Shown piece by piece: positions 15,939-25,674 of a DNA stretch of 64,000 nucleotides. A model generated the notes under the pieces. It made no database searches. It was not told the DNA's origin and saw nothing but the letters and a program-made list of their open reading frames with translations. The stretch comes from Rhodothermales bacterium (GTDB lineage: Bacteria > Bacteroidota > Rhodothermia > Rhodothermales > JANQRZ01): NCBI GenBank assembly GCA_039944855.1, contig JBDUXZ010000003.1:62001-126000 (forward strand), read 5' to 3'. A program made the position numbers and the translations under genes. Every line of letters starts with the position of its first letter. Position 1 is the stretch's first letter.

Positions 15939-16772
15939 TTACCGGATGGCGCTGTAGGCGGTCCGCGCATGCTCGGCGACTTCGATCACGGCGCGGACGC
16001 GGTGCTCGCAGACGGGCGCGTTCCACAGCCCGCCTTCCTTGAACGCGCTCCCGACGATGAACCCGTCGGCGAGGTCGACGAAGTGCTCGAAGTTCTCGAC
16101 CGTGACGCCGCTGCCGACGAGGATGGGGAGCGGCGTGGCCTCGTAGACGGCGCGGAGGTCGTCGAAGTCCGGCTCCTGCCCGGTCCGCATCCCGGTGACG
16201 ACGACGCCGTCGGCGCCGTGGAGCGCCATGAGGTGGGCGATCTCCGCGATCGGGACGTCGCCGGTCCACGTGTGGGCGGCGTGCTTCTTCTTCACGTCCG
16301 CGAAGACGGGGATGTTGTGCGCGCCGATGGCCTTGCGATAGCGGAGAACGGAGCCGGCGCAGGCCTCGGCGATCCCCTTGTCCGAGACATGGGCGTAGGT
16401 CCAGCCCTCGGCGCGGATGAAGTCGCACTGCGCGGCGAGGGCGACGGCGAGCGCGGTCTTGTTCGCCTGGAAGAGCACCTGAATCCCGACCGGCATCTGC
16501 CCGACCTGCCGCTTGACGCAGACGGCGACGCGCGTCATGAACGCGGCCACCTCCGGCCCCTGCTCGCGCTCGTGGACGCAGGGGAAGTCGTGCATGTTCT
16601 CGAGCACGAGGCCGTCCACCCCGAGGTCGGCGTAGAGCTTGGCCTCGGTGACGGCGCGCTCGACGGCGGATTCGACGGAGCGGTAGCCCGGCGCGCTCGG
16701 CGAGGGCCCGGTATGGACCATCGCGAGGATGGGCTTCGGCTTTCGGAAGATCCGACTCATCGTCTCCAGCAT
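15939..16772 (-). CDS. BtpA/SgcQ family TIM-barrel protein
   Basis: A 277-residue protein of the BtpA/SgcQ family. It begins ILAMVHTGPSPSAPGYR, continues with AKLYADLGVDGLVLENMHDFPC and GIQVLFQANKTALAVA, and has the barrel signature PILVGSGVTVENFEHF near the end. BtpA is needed for photosystem I stability in cyanobacteria; in other bacteria its role is unknown and may be sugar-phosphate related. Two in-frame ATGs, 16772 and 16760, are both plausible. It heads a btpA-apaG-membrane protein operon and is divergent from korA. Confidence 0.9.
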   Translation of the reverse strand: MLETMSRIFRKPKPILAMVHTGPSPSAPGYRSVESAVERAVTEAKLYADLGVDGLVLENMHDFPCVHEREQGPEVAAFMTRVAVCVKRQVGQMPVGIQVLFQANKTALAVALAAQCDFIRAEGWTYAHVSDKGIAEACAGSVLRYRKAIGAHNIPVFADVKKKHAAHTWTGDVPIAEIAHLMALHGADGVVVTGMRTGQEPDFDDLRAVYEATPLPILVGSGVTVENFEHFVDLADGFIVGSAFKEGGLWNAPVCEHRVRAVIEVAEHARTAYSAIR

Positions 16773-17033
16773 CGGTCGCGCCTCGCTATCGGATGGGGAA
16801 CAGGGGAATTGCTGTGGAATTGCGGCTCGCGTCTTAGGTTCAGGTGCAACCCTATCGATGAATACGCTGTTCCGTGGATTCGGCCGCCCTGACCCCGGTG
16901 CGCGCCCCGGCGGTCGGCCGAATCTCCCCACTGTGGGGGGCGTACACCCAACACCGCCCCCTGCGCGGCACGCAGTGCGGAGGGTTAGATTCCGACTGCC
17001 CGACCCGCTCACGAGCCGCCCCCTGGCACGCCC
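16773..17033. promoter_or_regulatory. Divergent control region between btpA-like gene and korAB
   Basis: A 261-bp gap that must hold promoters for both directions. It contains a small hairpin, CCCCACTGTGGGG (16926-16938), and the less GC-rich stretch GTCTTAGGTTCAGGTGCAACC. No exact TAnnTTTG element was found. Confidence 0.35.
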
Positions 17034-18914
17034 ATGCTCCCCGACGTCCCCGCCTCCACCGACGCCCCCCGCAAGCCCACGAAGTCGCTCCGCGAGGTCA
17101 CGATCCTCTTCGCCGGCGACTCCGGCGACGGCATGCAGCTCACCGGCGGCCGGTTCACGCTCGCCACGGCGAAGGCCCAGAACGACCTCGCCACGCTCCC
17201 CGACTTCCCCGCCGAAATCCGCGCCCCCGCCGGCACGACGTACGGCGTCTCCGGCTTCCAGCTCCACTTCGGCGCGAATGAGATCTCGACGCCCGGCGAC
17301 GAGGTAGACCTCCTCGTGGCGATGAACCCGGCGGCGCTCAAAGTCAACCTCCGCCGCGTGCGCGAGGGCGGCGCCGTGCTCGTCAACCTCAACGCGTTCG
17401 AGGACCGCGGGCTCGAACTCGCCGGCTACGACGCGAACCCGCTCGAAGACGGGACGCTCGACCGCTACGAGGTCTTCCCCGTCGAGCTGACGCGGCTGAC
17501 GCGCGAGGCCCTCGCCGACACCACGCTCTCGACGAAGCAGATCGACCAGTCGAAGAACATGTTCGCGCTCGGGCTCGCGCTGTGGCTCTACACGCGGCCT
17601 ATCGACGACACCGCTGCGTGGGTCGAGGCCAAGTTCGCCGACGAGCCGGAGATCCGCGACGCGAACCTCCACGTGCTGACGAAGGGCTACCACTTCGGCG
17701 AGACGACGGAGGTGTTCGCCTCCCGCTACGAGGTCGCCCCGGCGAGCCTGCCGCCCGGCCTCTACCGCGGCATCCGGGGGAACGAGGCGCTCGCGCTCGG
17801 CCTCGTCACCGCCGCTGTCCGCAGCGGGCTCGAGATCCTCTACGGTTCGTACCCGATCACGCCTGCGAGTGACCTCCTCCACGCCCTCTCGAAGCACAAG
17901 AACTTCGGCATCCTGACCGTGCAGGCCGAGGACGAGATCGCCGCCGTCGGGACGGCGCTCGGGGCGAGCTTCGCCGGGCGGCTCGGCGTGACGGCGACGA
18001 GCGGGCCGGGCCTCGCGCTCAAGACGGAGTTCGTCGGGCTCGGCATCATCACCGAGCTGCCGCTCGTGGTGATCGACGTGCAGCGCGCCGGGCCGAGCAC
18101 GGGCCTGCCGACGAAGACGGAGCAGTCCGACCTCCTCTTCGCGCTCTACGGCCGCAACGGCGACGCCCCGCTCCCCGTCATCGCCGCGAGCACGCCGGGC
18201 GACTGCTACGAGGTGGCCTACGAGGCCTGCCGGATCGCCGTCAAGTACATGACGCCCGTCATCCTCCTCTCCGACGGCTACCTCGGGAATGGCGCCGAGC
18301 CGTGGCGCCTCCCCGACCCCGACGCCCTGCCCGCCTTCCCCGTCCACTTCGCGACGGAGCCGAACCGCGACGGCCAGTTCCTCCCCTACCTCCGCGACGA
18401 GACGACGCTCGCCCGCGCCTGGGCCAAGCCAGGCACGCCGAACCTCGAACACCGCCTCGGCGGGCTGGAGAAGGACCGCGAGACCGGCGGCGTGTCGTAC
18501 GACCCCGAGAACCACGAGGCGATGACGAAGCTGCGCGCGGCGAAGGTCGAGCGCGTCACGGCCGAGATCCCGCCGACCAAGGTCATGGGCGACGCCGAGG
18601 GCGACGTGCTCGTCGTCGGCTGGGGCTCGACGCGGGGCGCGATCGAGGCGGCGGTGAAGACCGCCCGCGCCGAGGGGCTGAAGGTCGGCCGCGTCCACCT
18701 CCGCTGGCTCAGCCCCCTCCCGCCCGACCTCAGCGAGGTCTTCGGCCGGTTCGAGAAGATCCTCGTGCCGGAGCTGAACAACGGCCAGCTCGTCCACGTC
18801 CTCCGCGACCGCTTCCTGCGGCCCGTCGAGTCCCTCGCCAAAATCCAGGGCCTCCCGTTCAAGGCGAGCGAGATCACCGCCCGCATCCGCCAGATGATCG
18901 AAGCGACAGCCTGA
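17034..18914 (+). CDS. korA: 2-oxoacid:acceptor oxidoreductase, fused gamma-alpha subunit
   Basis: A 626-residue subunit of a ferredoxin-dependent 2-oxoacid oxidoreductase, most likely for 2-oxoglutarate. The N-terminal gamma domain has FAGDSGDGMQLTGGRF and NPAALKVNLRRV. The alpha domain has GSYPITPASDLL, EDEIAAVGTALGASF and TSGPGLALKTE, and the final domain begins VLVVGWGSTRGAIEAA. The gamma-alpha fusion is the usual KorA arrangement in Bacteroidota and Rhodothermota. korB follows after 8 bp, so they are co-transcribed. The complex oxidatively decarboxylates 2-oxoglutarate to succinyl-CoA in the TCA cycle, or runs in reverse. Confidence 0.95.
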   Translation: MLPDVPASTDAPRKPTKSLREVTILFAGDSGDGMQLTGGRFTLATAKAQNDLATLPDFPAEIRAPAGTTYGVSGFQLHFGANEISTPGDEVDLLVAMNPAALKVNLRRVREGGAVLVNLNAFEDRGLELAGYDANPLEDGTLDRYEVFPVELTRLTREALADTTLSTKQIDQSKNMFALGLALWLYTRPIDDTAAWVEAKFADEPEIRDANLHVLTKGYHFGETTEVFASRYEVAPASLPPGLYRGIRGNEALALGLVTAAVRSGLEILYGSYPITPASDLLHALSKHKNFGILTVQAEDEIAAVGTALGASFAGRLGVTATSGPGLALKTEFVGLGIITELPLVVIDVQRAGPSTGLPTKTEQSDLLFALYGRNGDAPLPVIAASTPGDCYEVAYEACRIAVKYMTPVILLSDGYLGNGAEPWRLPDPDALPAFPVHFATEPNRDGQFLPYLRDETTLARAWAKPGTPNLEHRLGGLEKDRETGGVSYDPENHEAMTKLRAAKVERVTAEIPPTKVMGDAEGDVLVVGWGSTRGAIEAAVKTARAEGLKVGRVHLRWLSPLPPDLSEVFGRFEKILVPELNNGQLVHVLRDRFLRPVESLAKIQGLPFKASEITARIRQMIEATA

Positions 18915-18922
18915 CTTTAGAT

Positions 18923-20218
<1,296 letters not shown>

Positions 20219-21901
20219 CTATTCGATGCGGACCAGCTTGAGCGATTCCGTCTGCCGCTGCGTCTGGAGCCGGACGAAGTAGACGCCCGCCGCGAGGCGC
20301 GCGCCGTCGAGCACGAGCGGGTGGTCACCCGGCGCGAGCATGCCGTCGGCGAGGACGGCGACCTCGCGGCCGAGCACGTCGTAGACGGCAAGCCGCAGCG
20401 TTTCGGCCCCCTCGGGCACGGTCAGCGTGAACGACGCGGACGCGCCGAACGGGTTGGGCGCAGGGCGCGAGAGCGCAAACGCCGACGGCAGCGTGGGCTC
20501 GAAGTCCGCGCCCAGGCGTTGCGGCTCGAAGAGGCCGAAGTCGTAGGCGCGCTGGAGGTAGCGGGCTGCCTCGCGGAGCTTCACGATGGAGTCGAGTCGA
20601 TCTTCGCCGCGTGCGAAGGGGATGGCGAAGGTGAACTCGGTCTCCTCGCCCGGCTCTAGCCGAAACGGCCCGAACGACGGCCACATCTGTCGATCTCCCG
20701 CCGGATCGTCTGCGCCCGTGCCGTCGATGTTCTCCTCGCTCCAGAACTGCTCGGTCACAGGATCACCGGGGAAAAACGTCGTGAGGGTATCACCGGCGGT
20801 CATATACCCATCGCCGCCCTCCGTCACGGGCGTCCCGTCACGGTGCAGCCCCCCCAAGCACCGGTAGTTTCCGAGCGCATTGAAGGGTCCGATGAAGCCA
20901 TCGGGGCAGAAAACATTGTTTGCATACAGCTCCGACGGCTCGCCCGCTTCATCCACTTCCCCATCCCCATCGTTGTCTCGGCCGTCGGGCAGCCGGGCCG
21001 GCGTCCGCAGCGCCATGAAGCCGAGGGCGGGCGGACGCGACCCGTAGCCCCCGTTGAGACCTCCCGCATCATCGTCGTCCGCGTTGTACGTGAACGCCAT
21101 ATGGAGCGTCGTGTCCGTCCCGACGTAGTCGTCGGCCGGGTCCCCGAGGTCGGGGTCTACGAAAATCGCGACGTAGGCGCTGTCGAGCGGCTCGCTGCCC
21201 CGGTACCGGATGCGATAGCGGTAGAGCGTGGCCTGGTTGACGGCGAGCGCGAGCGACGCCGCCGCGAAGACCTCCACACGCACCTCGAGCCCGAGCGGGA
21301 GCGTCAGATTGTTCACGTGCGCGTTGCCGCGGTCGTTCATGACCCACCATGCCATCTGATCGCCCGAGATCGCCGGCTCGTCGCCGCCTGCGAGGTCGTA
21401 GTTCCCCGCCACGCCATCGCCGTCGAGCACCGGCGCACCGAGGTGGGCGGGCCAATCGCGGAGGTCGTCCGTCGCCACGCCCGTGTCGAGGTAGCGCGCC
21501 ACGTCGCCACGCGAGACGCGGTAGATCCGGTCGTAGAGAAAGCAGTCAGTCGGCGGGTTGCCAGCGGCGTCGAGCGGACCGGGCCAGAACTCGAAGTCGG
21601 CGTAGGTCGAGCCCACGAGGCGAAGCTCGCCGTCGACCTTCCCCCCGACCCACAGGCTCGCAGCGAAGATGGGCGAAAGACCGGCCGCCTTGGGGACGAG
21701 GTAGCCGTCGCCCGCGACCGTCGCGTTGCCGAAGAAGAGGCTCCCGGTGTTGAAGACGCGCGCGTTGACGTCGTTGACGTCGAGGTCGGCCTGGGCCCGA
21801 CCGGTTTCGCAGTCGCCGACGGTCTGCGCTAGCGCGGGCACGGCGACGAGCGCGGCAAGGGCGAGAAGACAGAGACCACGGCGGGGAGTAACCAGCGGCA
21901 T
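20219..21901 (-). CDS. Secreted T9SS type-A sorting domain protein, unknown function
   Basis: A 560-residue exported protein: signal peptide LCLLALAALVAVPALAQ, then a body beginning ARVFNTGSLFFGNATVAGDGYLVPK and containing AASLWVGGKVDGELRLVGSTYADFEFWPG. An Asp-rich, calcium-binding-like turn, DGRDNDGDGEVDE, lies mid-protein. It ends with a T9SS domain (PAPNPFG... YDVLGREVAVLADG). Its architecture is like that of the 741-residue protein at 32636-34861, which also carries an N-terminal GLWVGARR-type motif. Function unknown. The start at 21901 is chosen for the signal peptide. Confidence 0.85.
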   Translation of the reverse strand: MPLVTPRRGLCLLALAALVAVPALAQTVGDCETGRAQADLDVNDVNARVFNTGSLFFGNATVAGDGYLVPKAAGLSPIFAASLWVGGKVDGELRLVGSTYADFEFWPGPLDAAGNPPTDCFLYDRIYRVSRGDVARYLDTGVATDDLRDWPAHLGAPVLDGDGVAGNYDLAGGDEPAISGDQMAWWVMNDRGNAHVNNLTLPLGLEVRVEVFAAASLALAVNQATLYRYRIRYRGSEPLDSAYVAIFVDPDLGDPADDYVGTDTTLHMAFTYNADDDDAGGLNGGYGSRPPALGFMALRTPARLPDGRDNDGDGEVDEAGEPSELYANNVFCPDGFIGPFNALGNYRCLGGLHRDGTPVTEGGDGYMTAGDTLTTFFPGDPVTEQFWSEENIDGTGADDPAGDRQMWPSFGPFRLEPGEETEFTFAIPFARGEDRLDSIVKLREAARYLQRAYDFGLFEPQRLGADFEPTLPSAFALSRPAPNPFGASASFTLTVPEGAETLRLAVYDVLGREVAVLADGMLAPGDHPLVLDGARLAAGVYFVRLQTQRQTESLKLVRIE

Positions 21902-22018
21902 GCGGGAGGGGAATCGATGAGCAGAGACAGAGGGTACCAAACTAGCCCGAGCCCCGTTACGGCACAGGGCAATTCATCGGCCCCGTATCTTGCCGTCCCC
22001 CACTCGACCCCACCGCCC

Positions 22019-23221
22019 GTGCCCCTCCCCCGCCTCGTCCCCATCGTCCTCGCGGCGACCCTCGCCGCCTGCTCCAGCGCTCCCGACTCCGCCGCGCAGA
22101 GTGGGCCCGTCACCGCCGTGCCCGACTCGCTCCTGAGCGACGGCGGGGCCGTCCGCCTCGGCGAGCCCGAGCGCAGCCGCCTCCTCGCCGACGACCCGCT
22201 GTGGGCCGAGGCGCTCCGCATCCACTACGACGCGATCGTCACCGACGGCCACATCGACACGCCGTCGCTCATGCTCGACGACGGCTACGACTTCGGCGAG
22301 CGCCACCCGCCGCGCGCGGGCGATCAGCACGTCGACCTCCCGAAGATGACGGAGGGCGGGCTCGACGCGCCGTTCTTCTCGATCTACGTCTCCCGTTCCT
22401 ACGGCGAGACGCCCGCGGCCACGCAGCGCGCGCTCGACATGATCGCCGAGGCCGAGCGGCAGATGGCTGCGCTCGACGGGATCGAGATGGCGTATTCCAC
22501 GGCCGATGTCGTCCGGCTCGCGCGCGAGGGGAAGCGGGCGCCGCTGATGGGGCTCGAAGGCGGGCACGCGCTCCAGGGCTCCGTCGAGGTCCTCGAACGG
22601 CTCGCCGAGGCGGGCATCCGCTATGTCACGCTGACGCACTCCAACACGAACGGCTGGGCCGACTCCTCCGGCGACGAACCTCGCTGGAACGGGCTCAACG
22701 ACCGGGGCCGCGATCTCGTCCGCGCGATGAACCGGCTCGGCGTGCTCGTCGACCTCTCGCACGTCTCGGACTCGACGTTCTACGACGCCCTCGCCGTCAC
22801 CGAAGCGCCCGTCATCCTCAGCCACTCCTCCGTCCGCGCCCTCACCGACCACCCGCGCAACATCACCGATGACATGCTCCGCGCGCTCGCCGCGAACGGC
22901 GGCGTCATCATGATCAACTTCTTCTCGAAGTACATCGCGCAGGACGGCACGAACGACGCGACACTCGCCGACATCCTCGACCACATCGACCACGCCGTCG
23001 AGGTCGCCGGGATCGACCACGTCGGGCTCGGGTCGGACTTCGACGGGGTACCGTTCCTGCCGCGCGGGATGGAGGACGCGACGAAGCTACCGCACCTCAC
23101 CCACGGCCTGCTCAAGCGCGGCTATAGCGAGGAGGACGTGCGGAAGATCCTCGGCGGCAACACCCTCCGCGTCCTCGCCGACGCCGAGCGCGTTGCGGCC
23201 GGACTGCGGACCGAAGGCTGA
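22019..23221 (+). CDS. Membrane dipeptidase-like lipoprotein (peptidase M19)
   Basis: A 400-residue M19 (renal dipeptidase) enzyme cleaving dipeptides with a binuclear zinc site. Metal ligands of the family are visible: TDGHIDTPS (His, Asp), GLEGGHAL (Glu), LTHSNTN (His) and SHSSVRAL (His), with GLGSDFDG near the end. The GTG at 22019 gives a short signal ending in ATLAAC, a lipobox, so the enzyme is a lipoprotein; a longer in-frame ATG would add 34 residues of poor signal sequence. It likely serves peptide scavenging. Confidence 0.92.
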   Translation: MPLPRLVPIVLAATLAACSSAPDSAAQSGPVTAVPDSLLSDGGAVRLGEPERSRLLADDPLWAEALRIHYDAIVTDGHIDTPSLMLDDGYDFGERHPPRAGDQHVDLPKMTEGGLDAPFFSIYVSRSYGETPAATQRALDMIAEAERQMAALDGIEMAYSTADVVRLAREGKRAPLMGLEGGHALQGSVEVLERLAEAGIRYVTLTHSNTNGWADSSGDEPRWNGLNDRGRDLVRAMNRLGVLVDLSHVSDSTFYDALAVTEAPVILSHSSVRALTDHPRNITDDMLRALAANGGVIMINFFSKYIAQDGTNDATLADILDHIDHAVEVAGIDHVGLGSDFDGVPFLPRGMEDATKLPHLTHGLLKRGYSEEDVRKILGGNTLRVLADAERVAAGLRTEG

Positions 23222-23235
23222 CGTCCTACACTGGA

Positions 23236-23291
23236 CCGTGTGCCATCCCGTAGAGACGCAGCATGCTGCGTCTCTACGGGATGGCACACGG
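23236..23291. terminator. 56-bp perfect palindrome between convergent genes
   Basis: Every base from 23236 to 23291 pairs with its mirror position around the centre GCATGC. The arm contains GTAGAGACGCAGCATGC, which recurs in part at 11767. It lies 15 bp after the M19 gene and 6 bp before the end of the convergent gene, so it probably serves as a two-way terminator. Its length and perfection suggest a recently arrived repeat. Confidence 0.75.
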
Positions 23292-23296
23292 ATCAC

Positions 23297-24583
23297 TTAC
23301 TCGAAGTCCGTGTTCAGCCGGTAGCGGGCGATCCGGTTGTTGCCCATGTCCGCGACGTAGACGATGCGGTCGAAGTAGGCCACGCCCTGCGGGTCGCGGA
23401 ACGAGAGCGCCCCGCTCCCCTCGCCGCCGAACGACACGTTGACTGGGCGGATCGAGCCGGCGGCGGGCGGCGGCGCGACGCCCTCGACGCCGTTGCGGTT
23501 GAAGATGTAGAGGCTGTCGGTCTCTGCGTCCGTAGCGAACAGGTAGCCCGTCTCGTCGGCCGCGATCGCGAGCCCGGTCGGGCCGCGCATCCCGAAGTCC
23601 TCGTAGAGGAAGCCGTCGCCGTTGTCGGGGTTCGCCGTCACGCCGAGGAGGTCGGTGTTCACGCGGAACTCGGTGCCGAGCGGCGTCTCGACGACGAGGA
23701 CGGAGAGGACGGGGTAGCGGACCTCCTGCGTCGGCGGGTCCTGGGCGACGAAGAAGTCCTGCGCGTCGGTGAACGTAGTGCGCTGCGGCGGGCCGATGGG
23801 GGTGGCGAGGGCCGAGGGGTAGACCGCGCTGAGGAGGCTGGGCTGCGTCGCGCTGAGCGCGCTGATGTAGCGGGTGTTCTCGCCGGCCTCGGTGAACGCG
23901 AGCACGCCGTTGAACGGCCGCACGATCGACGGCAGGCCCTGGCCCTGCGTATTGACCGGGCCGCTGCGCGACACGTAGAAGCTGTTATCGGCGAGCGGCG
24001 CGACGTCGGTGAAGGAGGCGTCCTCGTCGGAGAAGCCGCTGGAGTACGTGCGCGGATCGCGGAACTGGTTGTTCGAGCGCGAGCGGTCGTCGAACGGGTG
24101 CCACACGATGTCCTCGACGGTCGGCGCGCCCGTCGTCACGCCGCTCAGCCGGTAGACGACGGGGAGGTCCCACGTCCGGTCGCCGAGCGTCGTGTCGCGG
24201 CGGGCGGCGACGAGGAGGTCGAGGCTGCGGTCCTGCACGACGGCGGTGATGGCGCGGAGCGGCTGCCCCGCGGCCTCGGTGACGAGCCGCTGCGGGCGCC
24301 CGGCGAGGTCGAGCACGTGGAGGCCGGCGGCGTCGGCGACGTAGATCAACTCGTCGTACCCGACGTAGACGTCGACCGGCTGGTCGAACGTGCCGCCAGC
24401 GGCGCCCTGCGTGTAGAACGGGTTCAGCGGGACGTAGCCGACCTCGTCGAGGAGCGTCGGGTCGACCTGCCCCTCGTCGAAGATCTCGTCGGTGGTGGCG
24501 TCGTCTTTGGAGCCGAAGACGCCGTCGCACCCCGTCAGGACGAGCGGAGCGGCGAGGGCGAGGAAGAGGAGGGCGAAGCGCAT
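23297..24583 (-). CDS. Beta-propeller (NHL-like) lipoprotein
   Basis: A 428-residue lipoprotein: lipobox VLTGC at about residues 15-19, then a signal-free body with repeated propeller blades such as LIYVADAAGLHVLDLAG, GLAIAADETGYLFATDAE and IVYVADMGNNRIARYRL. The final blade has the NHL-type VADMGNNRI. It is the last gene of the minus-strand surface cluster running from 34861. It may act as a surface ligand-binding partner of the TonB-dependent receptor (inference from order). The start at 24583 is fixed by the lipoprotein signal. Confidence 0.8.
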   Translation of the reverse strand: MRFALLFLALAAPLVLTGCDGVFGSKDDATTDEIFDEGQVDPTLLDEVGYVPLNPFYTQGAAGGTFDQPVDVYVGYDELIYVADAAGLHVLDLAGRPQRLVTEAAGQPLRAITAVVQDRSLDLLVAARRDTTLGDRTWDLPVVYRLSGVTTGAPTVEDIVWHPFDDRSRSNNQFRDPRTYSSGFSDEDASFTDVAPLADNSFYVSRSGPVNTQGQGLPSIVRPFNGVLAFTEAGENTRYISALSATQPSLLSAVYPSALATPIGPPQRTTFTDAQDFFVAQDPPTQEVRYPVLSVLVVETPLGTEFRVNTDLLGVTANPDNGDGFLYEDFGMRGPTGLAIAADETGYLFATDAETDSLYIFNRNGVEGVAPPPAAGSIRPVNVSFGGEGSGALSFRDPQGVAYFDRIVYVADMGNNRIARYRLNTDFE

Positions 24584-24615
24584 AGGGAGACGGAAGCGCG
24601 AGGGGGAAGCGTCGA

Positions 24616-24633
24616 GGCGCAGCATGCTGCGCC
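24616..24633. repeat. 18-bp palindrome sharing the GCAGCATGCTGC core
   Basis: GGCGCAGCATGCTGCGCC lies between the lipoprotein and PorV-like genes. It shares its centre with the 56-bp palindrome at 23236-23291, so it may be a fragment of the same repeat family or an intercistronic hairpin. Confidence 0.5.
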
Positions 24634-24645
24634 CGCGCAGCGAGA

Positions 24646-25662
24646 TCAGTTCAGCCGGAGGTTGAGGCCGATGCGGTGGATGTTGCCGAGCCGGTCGAAC
24701 CGGTTGAACCCGTAGTCCACGCGGAGGTCGGGGCCGAGGCCGGGCACGACGAGGCCGACGCCGAAGCTGGGCACGGTCGCCTCTTCGAGGCCGAACTCGT
24801 AGCCGGCGCGGAGCGCGAGCGTCTCGTTCCAGACGTACTCCGTGCCGATGTTGAAGCGCTCGGCGTTGTCGTTCGGGTTCGTGAGTTGGCCGGAGACAGT
24901 GACATCGTGCGGCCCGCCTGTGTCGAAGCCGAGCGCCTGGAGCGGCTTGTAGCTCACGCCGAGCAGGAACGTCGTCGGCGGCTCGATCCCCTCGAACTCC
25001 ACCTCCTCTACGGTGCCGTCGAGCGTCGTCCGCGCGATCGTGCCGCCGGGGCTGATCTGGAAGCCGAAGTTGCGGATCGCCACGCCGAAGCGGACGCCGG
25101 TGTCGCCGACGCGGTACGCCACGCCGAGGTCGAGCAGGCCCGCCTGCGCAGAGACGTCGGCCGCCGACTCGCGGACGTATTTGCCGGTCACGCCGTAGGA
25201 GAACAGGTCGGTGAGCGCCTGCGAGACCGTCACACCGAGGGCGATGTCGACGAGACGGAACGTCTCGCCGGTGCCGGAGGGGCCGGAGAACTCCGTCGTC
25301 ACGTCCATCTCGCCGGAGTCGAGCGCCTGCAGGCTGAGGCCGACCGTCGCCGCGCCGAGCGGCGTGTTGATCTGGGTGAAGCCGGCGGCGTAGTGGAGCT
25401 TCACGTCGGCGACGTAGCTGGCCGTCGCGAGGCCGATCTGCGTGCCGCCGCGCGCGGCGAGGGCGGGGTTCCAGAAGAGCGCGCTCGCGTCGTCGGCGCT
25501 CGCCACGACGGTCCCGCCGAGGGCGGCGCCGCGGGCGTCGACCGGCACCTTGAGGAACTGGAAGCCCGAGGTCCCGGCCCGGTCCTCGCCGAAGGCGGGG
25601 AGGAGCTGGGCGCTCGCCGGCGCGGCTGCCGCGAGCAGGAAGAGAACGAGGAGGAAGCGCAT
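24646..25662 (-). CDS. PorV/PorQ family outer-membrane protein
   Basis: A 338-residue beta-barrel protein with signal peptide FLLVLFLLAAAAPASAQ. The start of the mature part, GTSGFQFLKVPVDARGAALGGT and ADDASALFWNPAL, is the PorV/PorQ pattern, and the protein ends in the aromatic barrel strand IHRIGLNLRLN. PorV shuttles T9SS cargo to the attachment machinery; related proteins resemble FadL transporters. It sits between the TonB-dependent receptor gene and the NHL lipoprotein gene on the same strand, 12 bp after the receptor. Confidence 0.88.
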   Translation of the reverse strand: MRFLLVLFLLAAAAPASAQLLPAFGEDRAGTSGFQFLKVPVDARGAALGGTVVASADDASALFWNPALAARGGTQIGLATASYVADVKLHYAAGFTQINTPLGAATVGLSLQALDSGEMDVTTEFSGPSGTGETFRLVDIALGVTVSQALTDLFSYGVTGKYVRESAADVSAQAGLLDLGVAYRVGDTGVRFGVAIRNFGFQISPGGTIARTTLDGTVEEVEFEGIEPPTTFLLGVSYKPLQALGFDTGGPHDVTVSGQLTNPNDNAERFNIGTEYVWNETLALRAGYEFGLEEATVPSFGVGLVVPGLGPDLRVDYGFNRFDRLGNIHRIGLNLRLN

Positions 25663-25674
25663 GCGGGCGGCCGG

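Noticed and set aside
15939-18797. A 952-residue minus-strand frame spanning btpA and korA
   Set aside because: The upstream part lies opposite korA and is a codon-bias shadow. The real gene starts at 16772 with a recognised BtpA family N-terminus.
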